From the NCBI RefSeq assembly GCF_000003815.2, contig NC_049993.1:9019135-9083134 (forward strand): a stretch of 64,000 bases of DNA. Reading direction: 5' to 3'. Source of the stretch: Branchiostoma floridae (Eukaryota > Chordata > Leptocardii > Amphioxiformes > Branchiostomatidae). How positions within the stretch are numbered: the stretch's first letter is position 1; every line of letters begins with the position of its first letter. The notes under the pieces were generated by a model, which was not told the DNA's origin, ran no database searches, and worked only from the letters and a program-made list of their open reading frames with translations. Position numbers and translations under genes: made by a program. Shown one piece after another: positions 42,033 to 54,766 of this stretch.

Positions 42033-42946
42033 CACCTGAACAACATCATCAAACAACCGTTGAACATGTTAGGGTATTGCAGGTATATATTTATCCATTT
42101 CCAAACAAAAAAATAAAAGATGCATACAATTTATACATTAGGTTCTTTGTGATTCTTTGTGACTTTGAAGAAGTTTTAACATTGTGAGAAATACACTGGG
42201 CTTGTGAGTATTGTATATGTAATGTTACATTTGTAGATTAGTAATTGATAGCCACTTTAAGGTTCTTACCAAAAATAATGGATGTCATCCAACTCAAAGA
42301 CCTTGCATCTCCTGATTTTCTCATGGCCCAAATCCTGAAATTAAACCCTCGCCAACATAAATGAATCAGAAAATGTTACACTTGTTAGTTCATTTGTTAG
42401 TTAGTTTAGGATTCTATATTTTTCGTTGTGTGTGTCTGTTTGGCTTGGTGTATGTATGCAGTTATTTGAATGACAGTTATCTATCACAAGTGACTGGGAA
42501 AATGACTGCAAAGGTCAAATTTGATTGTGACAGGAAGTACAGGTCAGAGGTGGCAGAACTAGTCGTTAATTGTACTTGGAAGAGGCTACTAAGTTATTGA
42601 AAGGTATTATTTCTGGTCTGTTCATTTGTGTTTTGACATGCTATAGTCACATTTGCCGTCAAGTGAAAGAAAGTGATTGATGGACACGAAATGATAATCG
42701 AAACTTTTTTGCATAATTGAACTACCATTAAACAAGACATTCAAAAAAGTACATTACGGAGTCTTGAGGTCTTTTGAAAAATCACATTGAGTTGATTTCT
42801 TGTTTTGAATTAGAGGAACTAGTCTTGTTATCACAAGCCGAATGATCTGTGGAGTATATTGGGGTTCATTCTACTTGCAAAATTCTGCATAGATCATTCA
42901 ACATGCAAGCGTAAAGTCCAGTGGACCATAACTTGGCTTCTCGTCC

Positions 42947-42996
42947 TAATACCTCTGTCACATTGCGCGAAAATCGACCAGACGACGAGTCTGCGG
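42947..42996 (+). mobile_element. End of a MITE related to the one at 11975-12169
   Basis: TAATACCTCTGTCACATTGC, then GCGAAAATCG and GACGACGAGTCTGCGG follow the outer arm of the 11975 element closely. I did not find a matching right end nearby, so it is a solo or decayed copy. Confidence 0.6.
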
Positions 42997-43893
42997 CAAT
43001 CGTCCGCGTCCGAGCCTCACTTATAATAATAGATTCATTGCACAACAATATTATGCAAGGTACAAAGTATGGCTTATATGTGACAGGGATGGTTTTCAGG
43101 CGAAAAATACGCGCAACCCTCTGTCGATCTTAAATATGGCCGACCTTCCATCTATGGCTCGTTCTCATTTAAATGTCGAAATGCTGTCGCCTGACTTTAC
43201 GCCTTGATATGGAGCAAATTATAGACAACATCACTGGTTCCATCATTTTCCCACAACCCCATTAATGTTTACAAAAGATGCACCACAACATATACGTATA
43301 GGTTGATGGGCTATAAGATTATTTTAGCCACGGGTGGGATTTCACACCCTAAAAAATGGCTGTCGCCTGAGAAGAAACGAAGAATTCAAATAGTAGCCAA
43401 AAATGTAACAATTCAGTTCCCAGAATGATTGTTTGGCAGGTGAAACCAGCTACCCAGTCCCTCTGCCCGATCACGTCAAATCGCTCCTGTCACTGATCTT
43501 GGAGCTGTGTGAGGTGGTTTATGCCTGTCGCCAGATTCTGTAACATTAACGATACCACCACTAGTATGATGGTTGCCACGGTTATATTATGCGCGTATAA
43601 GACTAGAAATAGCCGTTTTTGTGACGCTGTACAGTTTTTCTGGCTTTCTAAAGAAACGAGAAAGGGTTGTTGACTGTCATTTGTATCCCAACTTGCTTAA
43701 CAAAATGTTGTACAGAAATGACTGTAACAAACGTTAACGTCACCATTGTTCGATGCTGTCTAAGCTTTCTATTTGACCTGGTGTAAAAAAAGCTGCCCAC
43801 TTTTCATATGTCCCTAGAGACATCCACTTATACCTAAATGATGTAGTCAATAAGGTAAGTCCTTTCGACGAAAACAGGGTGAAGTCTACTGTT

Positions 43894-43923
43894 GTAACAA
43901 ACGTTACCGGTAACGTTTGTTAC
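43894..43923. repeat. Perfect 30-bp palindrome
   Basis: Half site GTAACAAACGTTACC is followed directly by its exact complement, with no spacer. A related word, GTAACAAACGTTAACG, lies about 165 bp upstream. It could be fused transposon ends or a protein binding site. Confidence 0.85.
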
Positions 43924-44552
43924 CTGCCCTGTAATGCATTACCAATGGGACCGAAAATAATAAGTTGCCATTTTTTGGCTATGGTTAAAAGAGGAATTTT
44001 CCCAAACAACCAAGTTTCGACATTTCATTGAGAACGAGTGCTATACGCCCGAAGATCGTGGATATTGTGACAGGGGCAACGTTGCAAGAAATTACAAGGA
44101 CTACAGACTGCGCCAGTAGCGTGCATGTCAGGGAGAGTTCGATTGGCGGGGAAGATGCCTTCCCATGTTCTATAGAACAACCGAAAACGACTGCTTGCGT
44201 TTTGATTTTCGCAACGCGACATCGTCACATGCAAACAACAGTTGGATGACCCAGACGTAATTTTCCTGAAAGACAAATTAAGGTAATGAATACTAACTAT
44301 TGGTACTGAAATCATTTTAAGTGTCAACGTAACATGGTACGACACCGTTATGCCTCGTTTTGCGTTCTATAATGTTAACGGTAAATTCGTTTCTTCGATT
44401 TTTGAATATCATCGTACGATGCAGTTGAAGTTCCTCTTTGCAATTGTACCCATTGGAGAGCTTTACGATAAGGAATATTTTCAGGAAGCGCAGCACTGCG
44501 ACTGGTATGACTCCAGGAGAAGTCTATTGAGACCGAGGGCCGAAACTCCAGG

Positions 44553-45011
44553 ATGAAGACACAACCATGCGTTCTTCTCATGGCTTTACTACCCGTCCTT
44601 GCGCTCAACGACAACTTGTCAAAGAACTTGGGGGACAAGTCGCCCTCGCTTGTGAAATATCCAGACTTGCAGAAAATCTTAGAAATCAGAAACAGTCTTA
44701 AAGAGATGCTACCAAAGAGGAAGAGCCCACATTCATTGTTATTGGACGATGATGACATTCGCTTGTTGGAGAGGGAGAAGAAGAGCCAACTGAGTGGACA
44801 CCAACATGGCGCCGAAACACGTGATTCGCAGTTCAACCAATCAAGGCACGGGATATATTTGCCGGGAAGCGTGGATGGAATCGTCATTGTTGTTTCAACG
44901 ATGCTTTCCACGGTGGCAATTCTGACTCTTATAAGCCTAGCAGCTTACATGATATGTCTTACAACTGGAAGGTATTACCGATTGAAAAGGAGACAAAGAT
45001 ACCATGTTTGA
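44553..45011 (+). CDS. Orphan type I single-pass membrane protein, 152 aa
   Basis: I do not recognise a family. From MKTQPCVLLMALLPVLALND, a good signal peptide, the frame runs through a charged ectodomain (residues 21-105, with an LDDDDIRLLEREKK segment and one NQS glycosylation site). It then has one hydrophobic span (SVDGIVIVVSTMLSTVAILT onward, about 107-136) and a short basic tail ending RYYRLKRRQRYHV. The layout of signal, stalk, membrane and basic stop-transfer is coherent, which favours a real gene. No intron is needed. No clear polyA signal follows. A chance ORF cannot be excluded. Confidence 0.5.
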   Translation: MKTQPCVLLMALLPVLALNDNLSKNLGDKSPSLVKYPDLQKILEIRNSLKEMLPKRKSPHSLLLDDDDIRLLEREKKSQLSGHQHGAETRDSQFNQSRHGIYLPGSVDGIVIVVSTMLSTVAILTLISLAAYMICLTTGRYYRLKRRQRYHV

Positions 45012-45402
45012 TCGATGTCCTTTAAACCTGACTATTCAGAGTTACTTCAAGTATGAACTTCCCGGTTACATTGAAACAATTGTCTAATGTCAAATTTGAA
45101 ACCGAATGATACTGGCATTCGTAGTAAAATCTGAATGGGTTGAACTTTGTTTTTGAGTCTTTCTTTGGGCTACTTTCCTTTGTTGTATTTAACGCTGTGG
45201 CTATTAGAAACTGTAAGCAGTTTCATGTAGCCGTTGTTCAGATACTGAATTTTTCCCAACATAAGATAAAGTTTTGTCTTTGCGACTTTTGTATGTACCG
45301 CTCTTCCAGGATTTAGACAGGATCTCTACTAGGATTGAAACAAAACTAATCTGTACATCTAAGTGCCCTTTCATTAGTCTTTGTACCATCCGGGTAGTAG
45401 TT

Positions 45403-45440
45403 ACCTCCATGAAATGTCATGGAGGTTATATTTTACCCTG

Positions 45441-45471
<31 letters not shown>

Positions 45472-46462
45472 CTGTCTGTCTGTCAATAACACAAGAACAG
45501 CTGGGCGGATTGGTTTCATACTTGGTGTGTTGGTGGGGTGTGATGAAAGCTAGAAATGATTAGATTTTGGGCCCCCTAGCGGCTTCCCTTGGTACTGCAG
45601 CGCAACTTCCGGTTTTGCTATCTCGTGTTCTGAACAAGCTATGGTCACGATTTTGAGGTGTTAGATAGCTCTTGTGCTCAGAAATAAGTGAAAAAAAGTT
45701 TGGGCCCCCTAGCGGCTAGTTTGGGGATAGCAGGGGCATTTTTGTCAAAAACTTCTGAAGACGATAACTCAAGAAGGGAACAACGGATTTTCATGATTTT
45801 TGGTATGTAGGTACCTTAGACAATGTTGTACAAAATGAAATACTAATTATGCATAATAGGAGTATATTTGCATAATTAATGACAATATTCTATCATAGTA
45901 GTTTTTTCTATGTTTCTCTTGTCCCAAACGTGATATGGTCTTGACATTTGGGTGGTAAATAGCTTTTAGTGTCATGACAATGTGAAACAAGTTTCAGCCC
46001 CCTAACATTTAATTTGGGAACTGCAGGGGCATTTTTGTCAAGACATTCCAAAGAGGATAAATGCAGAAAGAATTGGCGGATTGCCATCATATTAGGCATG
46101 CGGGTACCTGAGGCAAAGATGTTCATAATGATATACACGTTATGCAAATGAGGAGTTAATTTGCATAATTAATGAGGAAATTGTATAATTCCGTTGTTTT
46201 CAATAACTGGACTTCAATAAATGTAACACATGTTAATTATCATAGGTGGAATATAAGCAGATACCAAATATGGTAATGAGCAAATTATTTGCATAATTTA
46301 TGTAAAAATTGCAAAACCGCTTTATGATTAAGAATAAGAATGGGAATTTTATAATTGTGACATGTGTACGTTAGTCAATGCTGAACAACGCCATGCATAA
46401 ATTATGTTAATGTGTTAGTTAATTGCATGAAATTTACAAAAGCTCTAAATTTTCATGGAGGT
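45403..46462. mobile_element. Repeat element with ACCTCCATGAAA ends
   Basis: The inverted ends ACCTCCATGAAA (45403-45414) and TTTCATGGAGGT (46451-46462) bound 1.06 kb. The left end forms its own small hairpin (ATGAAATGTCAT) and is followed by a (GT)n/(CTGT)n run at 45445-45484. The body repeats phrases such as GGGCCCCCTAGCGGC and CAGGGGCATTTTTGTCAA at intervals. The outer right sequence is GAGGTCGCCGAACTCTAGTT. The same family fills 58353-62163. No transposase is visible. Confidence 0.65.
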
Positions 46463-46699
46463 ATGAGGTCGCCGAACTCTAGTTGCTCCTATGTTCGTTT
46501 CTGCTCCCCAGCAAAAGAAGTGATATATAGTATATGATATATATGAGAGCGAGAAGCGACTGTATATAGTGTATAATTAACGCCGGATCGTCTTTTCTGG
46601 ATCTGGTTGTACATGTTGAAAAGAGAAACATTAAAAACAGACATACAATGATTTACAGGCAATTCTCCAATGTCTTAATGTTGGTATGAGTGAAGTTAT

Positions 46700-46806
46700 A
46701 GTTTAACCCGATTCGATGGGCCATGTCCATTCTGGAGTCCAAAGATTATCGTTGTCAGAGGATAAGAAGTGAACAAGACCGGACGGACCTTAACGACCTC
46801 AGGCAG
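46700..46806 (+). other. Candidate 5' UTR exon of the AADAC-like gene
   Basis: The segment ends with CTCAGGCAG|GTGAGT at 46806/46807, a strong donor. A good acceptor, CCCACTCAAACAG, lies 4 bp before the coding ATG at 47375. The start coordinate is a guess; a TATA box is not obvious. Confidence 0.4.
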
Positions 46807-47374
46807 GTGAGTCGATTTTAATCATGGCACTTCGATCCCAACTGTAACTGCATAGGTAATCATTAGATTCGGCATCGTTGTGAGCTGTCCAGTGAGCTGG
46901 CGTTCAGCTCCCTCCCAGGGCGAAAGGTGGGGTTCCTTCGGCACTGTAAGCTTCTGTCCCCGACTGCCCTGATTAGCCCATCCAGGTAATTTTGTTTGCC
47001 TAAAAGACCGGGGTGGGAGTTGGCTCGGGTGATGATATATCTTTGAGGTATTCCGTAGAGCTGGACTGTTTACGTCCTTAGAACAACTTGGATTGTAGGC
47101 TAGCACGTCTCAGGAAACATTAACAGATACTAATTATGTGAAATAACGTTATAATTTGCATGATGCAAAAATGTCTTTACTCCTAATAGCCCTAAATTTC
47201 ATACTTGAGAAATGTAGTTAGTTAAGCGAGATGAATACCATACATTGATTATATAAATGTAGAAGGCACTTGAATAATATTTTTGAAAAGCTTTAAGTTG
47301 GTGTGAGGTCTCCCTACTTTTGTTTGTCATGTAAGTTGTAATTTTGCACTTTGCCCTCCCACTCAAACAGAACC

Positions 47375-50209
47375 ATGGCCATGTTGGTAAAGGCGGCTCT
47401 GGCCTTTGTGGCGGTGGCGGCTCTCATAGCGTACTACTGTCACGAGCCCGTTCCACAGGACATTGCGCAACCCGGGTTCTTTGCAACACAGGGAATAACT
47501 TTCCGAACAGTTCACCACATGGTAATTTCACCAATTTCACTAATTTTTCACCACTGTGTTTTGATCAGATTTGTCGCACGATCAGAAAGGAATATTGGTA
47601 TAGCCGTACACATATCTTGTAGAATGTCAGCCGTGTTAATTGATACAAAAAAAGTTGTCTTTAATACTTGTCGGTTTCGTCATAACTTGCTTGAAAATGC
47701 TACATCAATAAAGATCGTACGTAGCTGACGACAAAAGCGGCAAGGCCGTCATTCTATCTGTACAGGAGACAAATGCGTTTCGTTTTTAAAAGCTGTGAAT
47801 ATTTTTTTAAAGACGTTTAGAGAATTACCTGTAGATTCAGCACACGCAAATCTCAGTGAGACTGTGCAAAAAAAAACATTAATATTTTTTTTTGATAAGA
47901 ATTCCACATAAAACTGATAACAAAATTATTGTTGTGTTAGATAGGTAATTCATAAGGTATATGACAAATTCAATGTATGTATATTCAAATTTGTAACGTT
48001 TTGGCGTCATTTTTTTAGGCTAAATTTGGAGAATATATCGGCATAGGTACCGAGCCTGCGAACCTCCGCTACATCATGGAGGAGATGATGAGGGCAGCTC
48101 GGGAAAAGAAAGGCAACTACCGAGAGGGACTGAAGTGTACGGACACCACGTTTGACGGGGTCAGGGTCCGCGTGTACGAGCCAGTGTCGGCGGGAGAGAG
48201 CAGCGGCACACGGCCAGGCTTAGTGTACATCCATGGAGGCGGCTGGGTTGTTTTTAGTGTCGGTAAGGCGCCCTTTCCACTAGACGGCGATCGCGCTGCG
48301 ATCTCACTGCGACCTAAATAGGATACTCACTCACACTGGGTATATCATGCAAACGTAAAAGTGTGAATGAGAAGACAACAAAACACAGAAAAGTGTGAAA
48401 ATATTCGATTCTTTACTATACAATTCGTTGAGCGCTATGAAAATTTTAGGTCGCAGGGAGAGCGCGACGAGAGTGCCTTCCTAGTGGAAAGGAGGTATTA
48501 GACCCATTTTCCAAGCAGACATAAGAATCCGACTCAGTCTCAGCGTTTTACAAGAACTTTTGCAACATTACGCCTTTCTAGTAGTGCACCTTTATCTCTT
48601 CGCCGGCTATGAAATGTACTAGATGTTGCAAAAACACACGTAAAACACAGATTCTTACACGAAGACAGGTTCAACATGAAATACACGAAAAACAACTGCC
48701 ATAGCCTGACATAAAATGTCCCAATCTTTACCTTTTTCACTACTGTTAAGTTAAGAAGTACAAATGTATGTTGTTGTTTTCAGATGTCTATGATCATCTG
48801 ACAGCTCATCTTGCTAAACAACTAGGGGTGGTCGTTGTGTCAGTGGAGTGAGTATACTTTGGTGTGTTTTTTTTTTTGGCGAAGCGCCAGGGTCGGGGTT
48901 GTATCCTATGAGATTAGCTTTTCAAGTACATGTATTCTGAAATGTTTCTCTATAACCGTTACATTCCCTATAAATCTGTTTTTTGTTTGCTCGTTCGCTT
49001 GTGTCACACTACAATAGATGTGGTAATTCTTCAATATATTACTTATATTCTAACTGGTATGTTTTAGGGAATTCTTTAATTTCATTTTCGATTAATGAAG
49101 TTTCCAGTTAGAAATTGTCTCATTACACTAACCATAATCTATTACAACATTTACGAATCGAAATCTACATTTTATGCTACTTTCAGCACACAGAGCTAAA
49201 TCTTTGTTCCGATACAAATAAGCGAATCGAATTTCGAATGCCCTTTGGAATTGTCTTCCTTGGTATTAAAGACACCAATGATCTAGATCACGTGACCGTA
49301 CGTACTGGTGACGTCAGCAAGTGATCAAAAGTTCCAGGAAGTTTGTTCTGGCCGCCATCTCTATAACGTCAAGGTCGGTGTACTCTAATGTAGATGGCAT
49401 CCTTGATTCCCCTCATCATTATTCAGTATCTAAAAAAAGTATCTTTCATATCACCTCACAGGTACAGACTCGCTCCTGAGCACAAATTTCCGGCGGCTTT
49501 CGACGACAGCGTTTCCGCCACAAGGTTCTTCCTCCAGAACGCAGAGAAGTACAACGTTGATCGCACCCGAATCGGCATCAGTGGGGACAGCGCAGGGGGC
49601 AACCTGGCCGCAGCCGTCACTCTCGCGCTAGCTAAAGAAAAGGGACTTCCTAAGTTAAAGACACAGGCCCTTATTTATCCAATCGTGCAAGCCATCGACT
49701 TTAACACGCCTTCCTACTCAGACCATGGCCACTTGAATACTTTAAGCAAAGATGTAATGGTGGCATGTTGGCTATGGTATCTAAATAATGACCAGTCACT
49801 TAAGGCCGTGTTCAAAACCAACAACCACACAAGCGACCAGCTGAAGAAATCTCAGTATTTCGGGTACGTGGATACCAAAATGCAACCAAAAGTGGTCATT
49901 AAGAAGGAAAACATGAAATTTCCTGACATTCCTAACATCGCTGCCATCTTAGATCCACGTTTGGCGCCTTTGATGGCAGATGACGCTGATCTGAAAGGTC
50001 TCCCACCGACGTACGTGATGACGTGTGAGTATGACGTGTTGAAGGACGAAGGTGTAATGTACGTCACACGACTGGAGAGGGCTGGGGTTAAAGTCGAACA
50101 TGATCATTATGAACGCGGCTTCCACGGCTTGTTAAACCATTTTGATGTTTATGAGTTAGGAGGCACTGCCATGGAAAAATATGTCATGTATCTAAAGAAG
50201 GCTCTATGA
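47375..50209 (+). CDS. Arylacetamide deacetylase / neutral cholesterol ester hydrolase-like serine hydrolase
   Basis: Exons 47375-47521, 48019-48262, 48784-48847 and 49462-50209 give 400 aa (human AADAC 399, NCEH1 408). The N-terminus MAMLVKAALAFVAVAALIAY is a signal anchor followed by YCHEPVP, as in AADAC, so a type II ER membrane protein with a lumenal catalytic domain is expected. HGGGW (about 121) forms the oxyanion hole of the hormone-sensitive-lipase family. The triad is Ser195 in GDSAGG, Asp343 in CEYDVLKDE and His373 in GFHGLLN. YRLAPEHKFP, RIGISGDSAGG and LDPRLAPLMADD are also family blocks. It should hydrolyse lipid or xenobiotic esters. AADAC and NCEH1 are not separable from sequence alone here. 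Confidence 0.92.
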
Positions 50210-50320
50210 ATCTTACCCACTTTGTAGCACTCCATCCCTGCACCACTTGACTTACTGTCACATATTGTGCAATTTCTCAAACATACGCCATTCAAGAATG
50301 TGAATATGTAGAGTTCAATC

Positions 50321-50326
50321 AATAAA
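50321..50326 (+). terminator. Polyadenylation signal of the AADAC-like gene
   Basis: AATAAA 112 bp after the stop codon, in a typical position. Confidence 0.7.
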
Positions 50327-50688
50327 GGTTGTAATGAATATTTGTTAATGCAATGAAACAATTTTTTTACTGGAAAATTCACTAATCAAAAACATGAGGA
50401 ATTCTGTAAAACATACCAGTCAAATACCAGTCATTCTAATGAAATATAAGACAAAGGGCATGTTCTCATGCATTTGTCTGGTCAACCAACCGAGAACATT
50501 AAATTAGAACAAAGTTTTCACATGTCAGTTGTTGGGGGCGTATGAGCCTAGACATAATGTTATGTTGTGACCTTGTAGTCTCTAAATTACGCTTCATTTA
50601 GTAATATCACTATTAACTTCTCCAAAAAAGAAAAGGAATGGTTTCGTCGTCGTTATTGTCTTGACCCTCTAGTATCTTCAAACATACC

Positions 50689-50832
50689 GGTTTGATCTTT
50701 AAAGCTTAATACATCTGCTTGGAGAATACAATTTGTCACTTTAACCTGACCTTGCCTATGCCCAGAACGCCACTGCGCATGCTCACACGTGACTGTTTCC
50801 GACCTTTCGGACCCTATAACTCTGTTTTTTTA
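50689..50832 (+). repeat. Direct repeat, copy 1, left of the LINE
   Basis: About 145 bp, roughly 80% identical to 56036-56190; both contain ACATCTGCTTGGAGAATAC and CTCACACGTG-CTGTTTC. The pair brackets the LINE but is too diverged and too long to be its target duplication. Confidence 0.8.
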
Positions 50833-51002
50833 CACATCTATTAGATATCAGACAGGAGTCGTTTGGAGGATTGATTGTTTGTTCATGAATAGGACGAAAA
50901 CGTCTCCTGTTACTGTTTTTTTTTTTTTTTTTTTTTTCTTCCTGATTCCGTGTTCGTCACGGCACTTTATTACATGTCACAGAGAGCTGTACAATATGTA
51001 GC

Positions 51003-54000
51003 TTATATCATATTTCTAAGAATACATTCTGATTTGAAAATTTTCAGAATGATTTCTGCATCTTGACATAGTGAATTCGGGGATGACACTGTAGACTTAT
51101 ATTTTACAATGGATAGTTTCGCAACTAGCAGCAGTTCATTGATGTGCCGAAACTTGTTTAACATATGAGGGTTGTATCCAAAAATAATGTCATGTACAGT
51201 GAGAGATATGGAATAACTAAACAAACTTTCCACATAATCCCATAATGGTTTAACAATTTTACAGTCAAAGAAAAAATGCTCTATATATTCTATAATATCG
51301 CAAAAAATACACTTATTATTTTCTACAATTCTCATCTTATGCAACAATATTTTGGTCGGATAAATATTATGCAAGATCTTCCATTGCAAACTAATAAGTT
51401 TGGGTTCTTTAGTGGTCAAGAAGGGAGATTTCGATAGTACATGCCAAGAAATGGAACGAAAATCGTACATAGGAAATCGTTTCTCCCAGAAATTCTGTGA
51501 GACTGGGACTGCTTGGTATTGCATGATACAGAAATTCTTAAAGAAGCTAGAGTCTAGTAAGCGGATGTCTTTACCACAAAGTTTGATACTAGGAGATTCT
51601 TCGTTGTCTAATCGAGAAACACCTTTCCATTGTTTGGGAATTGAATTGATTAAAGCATGATACTGTAGTAATACATGTGCATCATTACCAACAATAGCTT
51701 TTACATCATCAAAAGATATAAAGTTACCCTGATCATCCACAATATCATTTACATAAAGAATATGTCGTCTAATCCATTTCTTAAAATAAAGCATGTTGCC
51801 CTTGTAACTTATACAAGCATTGTTCCATAACAATTGCCAATTTACTTGATTTACTTCAATATCATTGACATTCTGTACAGGTTTCATTTCATACCAAGTA
51901 AGTATGAGTTTACGGTAATAGAGAGGTAAGGGCAACAGTGAATCTTTAGATGACACATGGACTGCCGAGCAGTTATGTCTCAATATACAAAGATCAGGTC
52001 CTAACTTCTTAAAATAATACAGTTGTATCTTCTTCCATGTAGGAGTAGGAGTTTCACTACCGGATAACAATTTTTTTTATCGATCGTAATAAACAACATT
52101 TGTGCATTATTCTTATATCTATCATTTTCAATCCTCCCTGTGAATAGTCTTGAACCATCACATTACGCTTTACTCTATCTCTTTTCCAGATAAATCTGTA
52201 AAACATCAAATTAACATCCTTTAAGAAGCTATCCGGTGGTATAAGTGCACCAAAACTGTAAGACAGTTGTGAAGCTACAAGGTTTTTGAGCACTGTTATT
52301 TTTCCTATAAGACTAAGGTTGCGTGAAGCCCAAGATAATAAAATGTTTTTCATCTTACAGTATTTTTTGCTCCAATTTACTTCTACTTCAGAGGCACAAC
52401 ATGCAGATGAGAAAACAATCCCTAAACATTTTGCTGTGGTGCACCATTTTAGCCCACTAGCTTGTTCAGAGCAGTGTCTCCAAGGGCCTAGCCACATGGC
52501 TACTGTTTTTTCTTTATTCAAAACTAGACCAGAAAAAACGGAAAAATGTCTAATAATATCTAAACTTCTATCAATAGAAATTTTGTCACCAAGTATCAGT
52601 TCAGTATCATCTGCATATTGAAAAATTCGAGATTCAACATCGGAGTCGCTAAGCCCAGATAATGTAATACCTTTGATTTCGGAAGACTGGCGGACTTTAA
52701 GAGCAAAGAGCTCTGTGGCTAGAATAAACAGAAGAGAAGACAGGGGACATCCTTGACGTACACCTCTTCCCAGGTCAAACCATTCAGAGATATGACCACA
52801 ATGATTGATACAACTACGGGCATTATTAGTGTATACCTTTACCCACTGAACAAAATCTGAACCGAAATTGAACTTTTCAAGAACTTTTATAATGAGGTCT
52901 TTGGAAATAGTATCAAAAGCTTTGCTGTAATCTAAGAAGAGAATGGCACCTGGAACATTAGAATCTCTAGTAAAGCAAATTATGTCATCTATGGCTCGTA
53001 TGTTATTCAAAATACTACGTCCCTTGATATATCCAACTTGGTCTGGTCCAACAATGTGAGAAATAATGTTCTGTAATCTATTTGCTAATATCTTTGCACC
53101 TATTTTGTAATCCGTATTTGTGATTGAGATAGGTCGCCAGTTAGACAGCTGGTCTCTACTTAAATCTTGGTGTTCACCCCCTTTAAAGAGTAAGGATATA
53201 ACCCCTTTACGTTGAGTGGAAGAAAGCTGGTTCTTCGTGTAGCCCTCATTTAGTGAGTTCAAAACCATAGATCCTATTCTGCTCCAAAAGACTTTATAAA
53301 AGTCAGTAGTAAGGCCATCTAGGCCGGGACTGCAATTTGTCATGTTACGTAGAGCAGATGTACATTCCGTCATAGTAAACAACCCTTCACAAGATTTACT
53401 TTGCATGTCAGACAACGTCGGAAAATTTACGTCTGTAATAAAGTCATCAAAGCTTTCTATGTCGAAATCGTCGTTTTTACTGTATAGTTTTCTATAGTAA
53501 TCGACTTGTTGTTCCAATAATTTATTTTGATCTGTTATTATGTGACCGTCAGGTGTTCTGAGGCTTGTAATAACATTGTGTATGGCACGTGACTTCTCAA
53601 GTCGAAGAAAGTAGGCTGTGTTTTTTTCTCCTTCCTCAATCCATTTAACTTTTGAGCGGATTTGTGCACCACGCGCCTCGTGAAGGGCTAATGCTTCAAA
53701 CTCAGCCTTTGTGTTGTGCACCTGTTGCTGTAATGTTAAATTCTTTGGATCGGAAGCTAATTGTTTTTCCAGCCGTTCTAATTTTTCATCAATTATGTTG
53801 TGTTTGGATCGTTTTTCAAGAGCCTTTTGTTTCCCGTAACTAATTGAGAAAGATTTTATCTTACTCTTACAGATGTCCCATATTAACTGTTTATCTTCGA
53901 TCACAGAGTCACTAAGGCCTTCTTGGATGTTTCCTATGATTTCATTAACACGATCAACAAACACCTTATCTTTTAGAAATGAATTATTGAATTTCCAATA

Positions 54001-54738
54001 TGAAGGTCCTTTGTCAAACTGTGTTACAGACATATCCAATACAACAGCTCTATGATCACTGCAGGGGAAAGAGATGATTTCACATGCAGTAGTTTTATCA
54101 AACAAAAAGTCATTAATCAGGAGATAATCTAGTCTCCTGGCTGTAAAAGGGTTTCTCTTAGACCATGTGTAATCCTTGTCTTCACTATGGAAGACTCTCC
54201 AGATGTCAAGTAGTTCAAGGTTGTCAGTCAAATTATTAAAACATTTAACCTCTGCTTTATCATGCTCTTTCCCTGCTACATTGTCGAGATCACGATTGAG
54301 TACTGTATTGAAATCACCAGCTAACATAAAATATTCACCGTCACAACAATGTTCTTGCAGTTGAGTTAGAACCTGTTTGTAGAACAGTTTCTTACTCACT
54401 ACATTGTTAGGAGCATATACATTGAAACAAACAAATTTCTCACCATGGTGTATGAATTTTATACCAATGACCCTCTCAGATATATCTATAAATTCCACAT
54501 TTTTAATGTTGGAACCTTTAGATATCAAAATAACTTGTCCTTTGCTATGACAGGTACCAGGGTGTGCGTAAAGCATCCCTCCCCATTCTGTCTTCCATGT
54601 CTCTATATCAGCACTGCTGATGTAAGTTTCTTGCATAAAAGCAATGTCTATCTTCTTATCTTTAAGGTATTGAAAAACAGTTCGCCGTACCGTTCGTTTC
54701 CTTAAGCCTCGCGTGTTGATGGTGAGTAGTCGAACCAT
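51003..54738 (-). pseudogene. LINE ORF2: endonuclease and reverse transcriptase, one frameshift
   Basis: Frame one, 54738-52057 (893 aa), starts MVRLLTINTRGL. It has the APE endonuclease residues (QETYI, GDFNTVLNRDLD, RRLDYLL, SDHRAVVL) and reverse transcriptase blocks (WRPISI, LDYSKAFDTI, GCPLSSLLF, YADD near residue 706). Frame two, 52070-51003 (355 aa), holds the C-terminal part with the zinc-binding CIFC...EHFFFDC motif. The frames meet at an 8-A run (T run 52071-52078), so a one-base indel or sequencing error there splits one protein of about 1240 aa. The WLGPW...KCLGI block and CCHC end favour the Tx1/L1 group. Confidence 0.9.
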
Positions 54739-54766
54739 GGGTGTTGATGGAAGATAGACCTAAGTC

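Larger units (their letters stand above)
42033..44552. other. Spacer between ERCC8 and the orphan membrane gene
   Basis: 2.5 kb with no supported gene. It contains a MITE end at 42947-42996, a 30-bp perfect palindrome at 43894-43923, and an inverted pair (about 43156-43181 and 44015-44042, GCTCGTTCTCA...TGTCGAAA) that suggests a decayed transposon. The short frame at 44350-44556 overlaps the next ORF and lacks features. Confidence 0.5.

Noticed and set aside
44350-44556. 68-aa plus ORF upstream of the orphan membrane gene
   Set aside because: Overlaps the next start by a few bases, has no features, and is best read as 5' UTR or chance.
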